A stretch of 5,428 nt of DNA. It comes from Planctomycetota bacterium. GTDB lineage: Bacteria > Planctomycetota > Planctomycetia > Pirellulales > UBA7805. Where the stretch lies: NCBI GenBank assembly GCA_014237955.1, contig JABABY010000141.1, positions 1 through 5,428 on the forward strand, in the 5' to 3' direction. Shown here piece after piece: positions 1 to 5,428 of this stretch. Numbering within the stretch: position 1 is the first letter of the stretch; every line of letters begins with the position of its first letter. The position numbers were made by a program, and so were the translations under genes. Under the pieces are notes generated by a model. The model worked only from the letters and a program-made list of their open reading frames with translations. It was not told where the DNA came from and did no database searches.

Positions 1-2016
1 GACATCAGCTACGAAGAAATTGAACCTCGAACCTTTAGTTTCAATAGCCCCTACGGGGCATGCCCGGACTGTGATGGCTTGGGCATGCGTGTTGCATTTG
101 ATCCGGAACTGCTAATCCCCGACTTGAAATTATCGTTAGCAGAGGGGGCGGTCGTCGCCTGGAGAGGGTTGGGCGCCGCCTCCCTAAAAAAGATTCGGAC
201 TGAATTGGAACCGTTTTTTGCTTCCCATCGGTTTGATTGGCAGGTGCCTGTCGCTTCTATGAAACCGGCGACGTACGATCTTTTTCTCCGGGGAGATGGC
301 AAACGCTTTATCGGCATTTTGAATATCCTGGAAAAGGAATTAGCGACGACTTCGAGTGAGCCCCGACAACGCAAGCTGGCTGCGTTTCGCGACAAGGTTC
401 TCTGTCCCGGTTGCAAGGGAACTCGATTGCGGCCAGAAGCAAAATCGGTGTTATTTGGCGGAAAAGCAATTCATGACATTGGAGCACTGACAGTAAGCGA
501 AGCGGCCCACTTTTTGGAAACCGTTCATGTTGAACCGCAACACGAACCGATCGCTGAGCCAATCCTGCGGGCGATTGAAAATCGTTTGCAATTTTTGGAA
601 AAAGTAGGAGTTGCTTATCTGACACTTGATCGTTCTGCAGATTCTCTCAGTGGGGGTGAATTGCAGCGGGTACGACTCGCCACGAGTATGGGTTCGGGAC
701 TCGTTGGCGTTTGCTACATTCTGGATGAACCCTCCATTGGACTCCATCCTCGTGACAATCAATGTCTTATTGATGCGTTGCGCGAATTGCAGCAACAGGG
801 AAATTCTGTTTTGGTGGTAGAACACGATGAGGCTATGATGCTGGCGAGTGATTTTCTCATCGATATGGGGCCGGGAGCAGGAGATGACGGAGGGACCGTT
901 GTCGCTACTGGTCCACCGGAAACGATTCGCGATCAATGCCATTCACTCACGGGTCAGTATTTGGCACATCGTCTGGAAATTCCCATTCCGGAAAATCGCC
1001 GCCGGGCAACAAAAAGTCATTCTCTGGAACTCTTGGGGGCGACAACCAACAATCTCAAGAGTGTTGATGTCCGCTTCCCCCTTGGCACGCTCATATGTGT
1101 TACTGGCGTGAGTGGCTCGGGCAAGAGTTCCCTGATTAATGAAACATTGGCAAGGGCGGTGACGCGGCGTCTTGGGGGGGGCGGTCCAAAACCGGGACCC
1201 CACCGGGGACTTCGGGGAATGCGGGAAATCAAAAAACTGATCATGATCGATCAATCACCCATCGGTCGCACGCCGCGTAGCAATCCGGCAACCTACACCG
1301 GAATCTTTGACGAAATTCGCAAGGTGTTTGCTGGCACAAAAAATGCCCGACAACGGGGGTTTGGAGCCGGTCGGTTCAGCTTTAACGTTAAAGGGGGACG
1401 CTGTGAAACCTGTCAGGGCCAGGGAGAACGCAAAATAGACATGACGTTTCTTCCCGATCTGCATGTCACCTGTAGCGATTGCCACGGAAGTCGATTCAAC
1501 CGGCAGACTTTAGAAATACAGTATCGGAATCTTTCGATTGCTGATGTATTGAATCTGCAAATCGAAGCGGCCGTTGATTTCTTTGAAAATTTCCCGCCAA
1601 TCCAACGGACACTCGAGTATCTCAAGCAGGTGGGACTCGGGTACCTGACTCTCGGACAGCCATCGACAACGCTTTCCGGAGGCGAAGCGCAGCGGATTAA
1701 ATTGGCTACCGAACTGGCACGCACTGGATCCGACCATACTGTTTATATCCTCGATGAACCAACCACCGGGCTGCATTTTGATGACGTGCGACGTTTGTTG
1801 GCAGTACTCGATCTTTTAGTGGGACAAGGCAATACCGTACTCGTCATCGAACATAATTTAGAAGTGATTAAAACGGCGGACTGGATCATTGACCTTGGGC
1901 CTGAAGGCGGGGCGGCGGGGGGAGAAGTTGTGGCAACCGGTACCCCGGAAGAACTTGCCGATGTCCCCAATAATCATACCGGCCAGTTTCTTCGATCGCT
2001 GCTACCGGACCATTAA
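1..2016 (+). CDS. uvrA: UvrA, excinuclease ABC subunit A (5' part outside window)
   Basis: UvrA is the cytoplasmic damage-sensing ATPase of nucleotide excision repair; it dimerises, loads UvrB on damaged DNA and then leaves. The frame is open from base 1, so 671 codons are visible and roughly the first 260 (first Walker A, UvrB-binding domain, first half of zinc module 1) are missing. In window residue numbers: zinc module 1 second half CPDC at 21-24 within SPYGACPDCDGLG; insertion domain about 30-130; CPGC at 135-138; first ABC signature LSGGE 216-220, Walker B YILDEPS with D242/E243, H-loop H275; second Walker A GVSGSGKSS 369-377 (K375); IDQSPIGRTPRSNPATYTG 416-434; C-terminal zinc module C468, C471, C491, C494; second signature LSGGEAQR from 558, Walker B D585/E586, H-loop H618. 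All catalytic motifs in view are intact, so this is a working canonical UvrA. The TTG at 79 is internal, not a start. Oddities: an insertion domain shorter than in E. coli UvrA and a run of eight G at 1174-1181. It ends 188 bp before ilvB on the same strand. Confidence 0.97.
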   Translation, partial: DISYEEIEPRTFSFNSPYGACPDCDGLGMRVAFDPELLIPDLKLSLAEGAVVAWRGLGAASLKKIRTELEPFFASHRFDWQVPVASMKPATYDLFLRGDGKRFIGILNILEKELATTSSEPRQRKLAAFRDKVLCPGCKGTRLRPEAKSVLFGGKAIHDIGALTVSEAAHFLETVHVEPQHEPIAEPILRAIENRLQFLEKVGVAYLTLDRSADSLSGGELQRVRLATSMGSGLVGVCYILDEPSIGLHPRDNQCLIDALRELQQQGNSVLVVEHDEAMMLASDFLIDMGPGAGDDGGTVVATGPPETIRDQCHSLTGQYLAHRLEIPIPENRRRATKSHSLELLGATTNNLKSVDVRFPLGTLICVTGVSGSGKSSLINETLARAVTRRLGGGGPKPGPHRGLRGMREIKKLIMIDQSPIGRTPRSNPATYTGIFDEIRKVFAGTKNARQRGFGAGRFSFNVKGGRCETCQGQGERKIDMTFLPDLHVTCSDCHGSRFNRQTLEIQYRNLSIADVLNLQIEAAVDFFENFPPIQRTLEYLKQVGLGYLTLGQPSTTLSGGEAQRIKLATELARTGSDHTVYILDEPTTGLHFDDVRRLLAVLDLLVGQGNTVLVIEHNLEVIKTADWIIDLGPEGGAAGGEVVATGTPEELADVPNNHTGQFLRSLLPDH

Positions 2017-2069
2017 ACGTTCCCGAAACGATCATCTGAGACAAGTTCGGAGGCCCCAACACCGAGAAA

Positions 2070-2111
2070 CTTGATCCCTATCGCCTGAGGGCGTATCCTG
2101 GTTTTATCAAG
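2070..2111 (+). repeat. Nested inverted repeat upstream of ilvB
   Basis: An outer pair CTTGAT (2070-2075) and ATCAAG (2106-2111) is perfectly complementary over 6 bp and encloses an inner hairpin CGCC-TGAG-GGCG (2082-2093). Four T follow soon after the inner hairpin (2102-2105). It could be a weak terminator for uvrA, an operator, or chance; the stems are short and the T tract is poor. It overlaps the weak promoter candidate, as an operator would. Confidence 0.25.
2072..2099 (+). promoter_or_regulatory. Weak candidate sigma70-type promoter for ilvB
   Basis: TTGATC (2072-2077) and TATCCT (2094-2099) are 16 bp apart, each with four of six consensus bases. Transcription would begin near 2106, giving an untranslated leader of about 100 nt before the GTG start. 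Matches this weak occur often by chance, so this is only the best candidate in the gap. Confidence 0.2.
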
Positions 2112-2193
2112 ATCATCACTCCCAGATGCCGTCCCTCTCAAGTAGGCAAAGGAGTGAGTCGGTGGAGAATGTCTTTGAATCGTTGCTGATTCT

Positions 2194-2197
2194 GGAG
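2194..2197 (+). promoter_or_regulatory. Ribosome binding site that fixes the ilvB GTG start
   Basis: GGAG lies 7 nt before the GTG at 2205. An in-frame TGA at 2187-2189 leaves no other start codon upstream of 2205, and the family homology begins only a few residues after it, so the GTG start is well supported. The inverted repeat GAATC/GATTC (2177-2192) ends one base before this site. Confidence 0.75.
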
Positions 2198-2204
2198 TTG
2201 GAAA

Positions 2205-3977
2205 GTGAAAAGCACCAGTGTAACAAAAACGGAAAACCGGCCCATCCTCGGCGCCGATGCGATTGTCCAATGCCTCCTCCACCACGATGTGGATGTCGTT
2301 TTTGCCTATCCCGGCGGGGCGAGTATGCCTTTGCACCAAGCGCTCCGTCGCCACCGCGATTCTTTGCGCACAATTTTACCCAGGCACGAACAGGGGGGAG
2401 GATTCGCCGCGCAGGGGTATGCCCGTTCGACGGGGCGTGTTGGGGTCTGCATGGCAACAAGTGGTCCGGGCGCGACGAACCTCGTCACCGCCATCGCCGA
2501 TGCAAAACTCGACAGCATCCCCCTCATTGCTATTACGGGCCAGGTTGGAACCACTGTGATCGGCAGCGATGCTTTTCAGGAAACTCCGATTGTGGAGGTC
2601 TGCCGTGGAATTACCAAGCACCATTATCTGATCACGAATGTCGAAGATATTCCCCGGGTAATCAACGAGGCTTTTCACATCGCCAGTACCGGTCGGCCGG
2701 GACCAGTACTCATTGATGTTCCAAAAAATGTGCAGCTCGCAAAAGTCCTACCCGATTGGGACGCGGCCATGGATTTGCCCGGGTATCGGTTTGGAAAACC
2801 GAACCATGCTCGACCAGAACAAATTCGTCAGGTTGCCGCAGCAATCAAAATGGCGAGGAGACCGATCATCTATGCCGGTGGAGGCATCATCACCTCCGGG
2901 GCCAGCGAAGAGCTTCGCCAGTTGGTGCAGCAAAATCAGATTCCTGTGGCGATGACCCTTATGGGACTCGGTGCGATACCGAGCGAGGATCCACTCTCGC
3001 TTGATATGATCGGAATGCACGGGAGCATCTACGCAAATCGGGCCATCGACGAGGCCGATCTTGTGCTTGCTGTTGGCGTCCGTTTTGATGATCGTGTTAC
3101 GGGTAAACTCTCAGAATTTGCAAAACGGGCCAAAATCATCCATATCGATATTGACGCGTCTGAACTGAATAAAAATAAACTCGCGCATATCCCGATCATC
3201 AGTGATGCCCGCTACGCCTTGAGAGAGTTGAATAAGATCCTAGAGCCACATAGAGAGCACTCCGACTGGCTCGCGCAATGTCAGGACTGGAAGCGTGCCG
3301 ATCCTTTTTATTACGATCCGAACTTTGAGGGAATATTGCAGCAACATGCAATCACTGAACTCTGGAAACGAACTCAAGATCGTGAAACGATCATCGCTGT
3401 CGGTGTCGGCCAGCATCAGATGTGGGCAGCTCAATTTTATAAATTTCAGGAGCCACGTACTTGGCTCTGTAGTTCGGGCCTTGGAACGATGGGATTCGGG
3501 CTTCCCGCAGCAATGGGAGCCCAGATAGCGCACCCCGAAAAGCTGGTCGTCGATATCGACGGCGACGGCAGTTTTCAAATGAATATTCAGGAGCTGGCAA
3601 CCTGTTATTGTGAGTCGATTCCGGTCAAAGTCCTGCTCCTCAATAATCAGCACCTTGGTATGGTGGTGCAATGGGAAGACCGGTTTATGGACGGTAATCG
3701 GGCCCACACGTACCTTGGTCCGATCGACCATGCCGAGGCGCTCGGAGACGGAAAAGGTCCGTTTGTAGAAAAACGATATCCCGATTATGTCACGATCGCC
3801 AAGGGGTACGGCTGTGGAGCGGCACGTATCAGTAAGAAGGGCGACCTCACCGGGGCACTTGAAGAGATGCTCCAATACCCGGGCCCGTTCGTACTCGACA
3901 TTGAGGTTCCCTATCAAACCCACGTCCTACCAATGATCCCCACGGGCGGAACGATCCACGATGTCATTCGGGAATAG
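2205..3977 (+). CDS. ilvB: Acetolactate synthase, catalytic (large) subunit
   Basis: This cytoplasmic ThDP-, FAD- and Mg-dependent enzyme condenses two pyruvates to 2-acetolactate, or pyruvate and 2-oxobutyrate to 2-aceto-2-hydroxybutyrate, the first common step to valine, leucine and isoleucine. The 590-residue length is normal. N-terminal pyrimidine-binding domain about 12-175, with YPGGAS 35-40, catalytic glutamate E62 in RHEQGG, SGPGATN 86-92 and QETPIVEV 125-132; central FAD domain about 200-350 with GVRFDDRVTGK 291-301; C-terminal ThDP domain with GVGQHQMWAAQFY 400-412 and the GDGS...NN motif (D454, N481, H483), then VVQWEDRF 487-494. It looks plant-like throughout, down to HVLPMIPTGG near the end, which separates it from the catabolic synthase AlsS and from glyoxylate carboligase or pyruvate oxidase. 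Oddities: about 11 extra residues relative to Arabidopsis near 506-524, Gly115 where plants have Pro197, and Thr580 where plants have Ser653. It starts at GTG with a GGAG site. No ilvN regulatory-subunit gene follows; the next gene is convergent after 33 bp. Feedback control by valine cannot be judged without that subunit. Confidence 0.97.
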   Translation: MKSTSVTKTENRPILGADAIVQCLLHHDVDVVFAYPGGASMPLHQALRRHRDSLRTILPRHEQGGGFAAQGYARSTGRVGVCMATSGPGATNLVTAIADAKLDSIPLIAITGQVGTTVIGSDAFQETPIVEVCRGITKHHYLITNVEDIPRVINEAFHIASTGRPGPVLIDVPKNVQLAKVLPDWDAAMDLPGYRFGKPNHARPEQIRQVAAAIKMARRPIIYAGGGIITSGASEELRQLVQQNQIPVAMTLMGLGAIPSEDPLSLDMIGMHGSIYANRAIDEADLVLAVGVRFDDRVTGKLSEFAKRAKIIHIDIDASELNKNKLAHIPIISDARYALRELNKILEPHREHSDWLAQCQDWKRADPFYYDPNFEGILQQHAITELWKRTQDRETIIAVGVGQHQMWAAQFYKFQEPRTWLCSSGLGTMGFGLPAAMGAQIAHPEKLVVDIDGDGSFQMNIQELATCYCESIPVKVLLLNNQHLGMVVQWEDRFMDGNRAHTYLGPIDHAEALGDGKGPFVEKRYPDYVTIAKGYGCGAARISKKGDLTGALEEMLQYPGPFVLDIEVPYQTHVLPMIPTGGTIHDVIRE

Positions 3978-4010
3978 ACGCCCGCAAACGTGGACACGTG
4001 AGAGGCAGCC
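3978..4010. other. 33-bp gap between convergent stop codons
   Basis: The ilvB TAG (3975-3977) and the symporter TAG (complement of 4011-4013) face each other over 33 bp. The gap contains an imperfectly hairpin-capable palindrome, ACGTG-GA-CACGT at 3988-3999; with a 4-base loop its stem is only 4 bp and no T tract follows on either strand. I do not call it a terminator. Transcripts from the two sides probably overlap at their 3' ends. Confidence 0.45.
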
Positions 4011-5324
4011 CTACACGTCCGGTGCAATCCGCGTGATGATCTTCGCACCGACAGCATCTCCCCAGACATTCACCGTAGTACGGCACATATCAAGAATCCG
4101 ATCGACGCCCAGGATCACTCCAACAGCCGCCAGCGGCAAGTGTGGGGTCCCGCTGCCGAGTGACGTATTGACTGCCTGCACAACGATGACCATCGTTACA
4201 AGACCCGCAGAGGGAATCCCTGCAGCCCCAATCGCGGCAAGCGTTGCTGTAAACGCAATAATCGCCAGTTCCGTCGGACCGAGGGGGATGCCATAGCACT
4301 GAAAGAGAAAAATGACTGCGACTGCTTCGTAAAGGGCGGTGCCATCCATATTGATGGTTGCTCCAAGCGGCAAAACAAAGCCCGCTGCCCGTTTTGAAAC
4401 ACCCCCGTATGTTTTTGCCGCTTCGATGGTGACCGGCAGCGTGGCACTTGAAGAATCTGTGCCGAACGCAGTCATCAGCGCCTGTCGAATCTGGCAGGCA
4501 TAACGAAATGGATTGGCTCTCCCAAAGATCCATAGCACGAGTGGTAACACTACAAATCCATGGAATGCCAAGCCGATCAAGACCGTTAGCATATAGAGCA
4601 CCAAAGGACCGATAAGCTGCTGGCTTCCCAGGTTCGCCACGGTATAGGCGACCAGAAACATCACCCCCAGGGGAGCCAGCCATAGAATCCAATCGACCAA
4701 CCGCATCATGGCGGCAAAAATGGCCTCAAACACAGCTAATAGCGGACGGCCCACCTCGCCAATCACTGTTAGCACAATCCCCAAAAGAATCCCAAAAGTA
4801 ATGAGTGGCAATATTTTGAAGTCGGCCGCCGCGCCAATCGGGTTGGAGGGAATCATCTGCTGGGCGATGTTTTCAAACGCGCCCCATAGACCCCCCTCGC
4901 CCCGATCTTCAATCGCCTTGCGCTTCGTTGCACCCTCCGATGCGTAGGCCTCCTGTCCCTCAGCAATCACATTTTGTTCTATCCCTTCACCAGGACGAAT
5001 GGTGCTTACAACTGCGATGCCGATGACCACCGCAATGAGCATGGTGCTGAAATAGTAGAGGATCGTATAGCCGCCAATTTTTCCGAGCGAAGCGGGGTCC
5101 CCGATCGAAGCAACCCCCACAACAACACTCGAGAGTACGAGTGGCACTAGAACCATCTTCAACAGATTCATAAAAAATGTGGTGCCGATAAACTTAAAGA
5201 CACCGGCAGTAAAATCGCGACTCTCAGGCGCAGCAAAACTGTACACCAATTGGCCGATCACAAAACCGAGCACCAGACCGCCTAGGATGCCAAATGTAAT
5301 AAATGCATGTTTGTTAAATTTCAT
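4011..5324 (-). CDS. Dicarboxylate/amino acid:cation symporter (DAACS, glutamate-transporter family)
   Basis: This inner-membrane secondary transporter (SLC1/GltP-like fold) takes up an acidic amino acid or C4-dicarboxylate with Na+ or H+. Numbering from the ATG (437 residues, normal length): hydrophobic segments along the whole chain, the first at about 8-30; a polar loop about 109-160 after RPGEG; hairpin 1 TDSSSATLP 289-297; TM7 NMDGT 325-329; hairpin 2 GAAGIPSAG 366-374; TM8 with D408, D412, R415, T416, N419 and D423. R415 matches GltPh R397, which binds the substrate side-chain carboxylate, so an acidic substrate is favoured over neutral amino acids. Overall it reads closer to eukaryotic EAATs (GATINMDGTALYEA, GAAGIPSAGLVTM) than to GltPh. 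Start choice: an in-frame GTG at 5342 would add six residues, but it has no ribosome binding site and sits about 2 nt from the predicted transcription start, while the ATG at 5324 has a weak GGA 5 nt upstream. Odd: the arginine found in hairpin 1 of GltPh or TM8 of EAATs is absent from both places (D290, M413). Exact substrate and ion cannot be read from sequence. Confidence 0.95.
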   Translation of the reverse strand: MKFNKHAFITFGILGGLVLGFVIGQLVYSFAAPESRDFTAGVFKFIGTTFFMNLLKMVLVPLVLSSVVVGVASIGDPASLGKIGGYTILYYFSTMLIAVVIGIAVVSTIRPGEGIEQNVIAEGQEAYASEGATKRKAIEDRGEGGLWGAFENIAQQMIPSNPIGAAADFKILPLITFGILLGIVLTVIGEVGRPLLAVFEAIFAAMMRLVDWILWLAPLGVMFLVAYTVANLGSQQLIGPLVLYMLTVLIGLAFHGFVVLPLVLWIFGRANPFRYACQIRQALMTAFGTDSSSATLPVTIEAAKTYGGVSKRAAGFVLPLGATINMDGTALYEAVAVIFLFQCYGIPLGPTELAIIAFTATLAAIGAAGIPSAGLVTMVIVVQAVNTSLGSGTPHLPLAAVGVILGVDRILDMCRTTVNVWGDAVGAKIITRIAPDV

Positions 5325-5350
5325 GGTCGTCCAGTACTTCACGCAGCCAC

Positions 5351-5379
5351 ATTACAGGGCCCGTTATAGGAGTTGTAAA
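5351..5379 (-). promoter_or_regulatory. Sigma70-type promoter for the symporter gene
   Basis: On the - strand, TTTACA (5379-5374) and TGTAAT (5356-5351) each match five of six consensus bases and are separated by exactly 17 bp. Transcription is expected to begin near 5344, giving a leader of about 20 nt before the ATG at 5324. This makes the symporter gene look like an independent unit. The call rests on sequence match only, and planctomycete promoters are poorly characterised. Confidence 0.5.
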
Positions 5380-5428
5380 GGATCTTTTTCATCTCGACTT
5401 GCCAAGACCTCAAGCTCGCTGAAAGAGT

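Larger units (their letters stand above)
2017..2204 (+). other. uvrA-ilvB intergenic region and ilvB leader
   Basis: This 188-bp gap carries no believable gene. It holds a nested inverted repeat (2070-2111), a weak promoter candidate (TTGATC at 2072-2077, 16 bp, TATCCT at 2094-2099, each matching four of six consensus bases), a small inverted repeat GAATC-GTTGCT-GATTC at 2177-2192, and the ilvB ribosome binding site. I see no T-box, no short leader peptide with a stop codon and a run of Ile/Leu/Val codons, and no strong intrinsic terminator for uvrA. Whether ilvB has its own promoter here or is read through from uvrA cannot be decided from the sequence; the gap is long enough for a promoter. 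Confidence 0.5.

Noticed and set aside
79..2016. uvrA as a complete gene starting at TTG 79
   Set aside because: The frame is open to base 1 and the residues before it (PRTFSFNSPYGACPDC) are conserved UvrA sequence, so the gene begins outside the window.
2030..2117. Direct repeat GATCATC at 2030-2036 and 2111-2117
   Set aside because: A 7-bp repeat 81 bp apart is close to chance, with no further matching flanks.
2126..2716. Open frame of 196 codons overlapping the start of ilvB, beginning with a Leu-rich stretch (LLILEL) just upstream of it
   Set aside because: It runs in another frame through clearly coding ilvB sequence, and its product is Cys/Pro/Arg-rich as expected of an out-of-frame shadow. 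The Leu-rich part has no stop codon after it, so it does not fit an attenuator leader peptide.
3240..3923. Antisense open frame of 227 codons opposite the 3' half of ilvB
   Set aside because: It lies wholly opposite a strongly conserved gene, matches no family I recognise, and mirrors ilvB codons.
4090..4692. Open frame of 200 codons on the - strand inside the symporter gene
   Set aside because: It is a frame-shifted reading of the symporter gene with no recognisable motif.
5343..5428. Two short - strand frames open at the right edge: one ends with TGA at 5341-5339, the other (ending DEKDPLQLL) with TAA at 5366-5364
   Set aside because: Either could be the tail of an upstream gene, but only 20-29 codons are visible, neither is recognisable, and both overlap the promoter candidate.

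Overview
The window holds three protein genes, all ordinary cellular functions: the last ~670 codons of uvrA (nucleotide excision repair, + strand, cut by the left edge), a complete ilvB for the catalytic subunit of acetolactate synthase (+ strand), and a complete dicarboxylate/amino acid:cation symporter gene (DAACS/glutamate-transporter family, - strand) that converges on ilvB. I see no mobile element, CRISPR array, tRNA or rRNA, and no new multi-gene system. GC content looks close to 50%.

Organism: a bacterium, most likely of the Planctomycetota. This is an inference from the type of sequence, not a proof. IlvB resembles plant/cyanobacterial acetolactate synthase closely along its whole length, and it has an extra segment near the C-terminus of a kind I associate with planctomycetes. 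The linker after the second Walker A of UvrA (GPKPGP) also fits that group. A search with either protein would settle it.

Layout: 1-2016 uvrA 3' part; 2017-2204 a 188-bp gap with small inverted repeats, a weak promoter candidate and the ilvB ribosome binding site; 2205-3977 ilvB, which starts at GTG; 3978-4010 a 33-bp gap between convergent stop codons with no convincing terminator; 5324-4011 the symporter on the - strand; 5325-5428 its upstream region, with a good sigma70-type promoter (TTTACA, 17 bp, TGTAAT) that favours the ATG at 5324 over an upstream in-frame GTG.

The genes do not form a pathway together. UvrA recognises DNA damage, IlvB commits pyruvate to branched-chain amino acid synthesis, and the symporter imports an acidic amino acid or dicarboxylate. 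No ilvN regulatory-subunit gene and no ilvC lie next to ilvB in this window. The points most worth a second look are residue-level: IlvB carries Gly and Thr at two positions where plant enzymes gain herbicide resistance, the symporter lacks the mobile arginine of glutamate transporters at both known sites, and the UvrA DNA-binding insertion domain is shortened.
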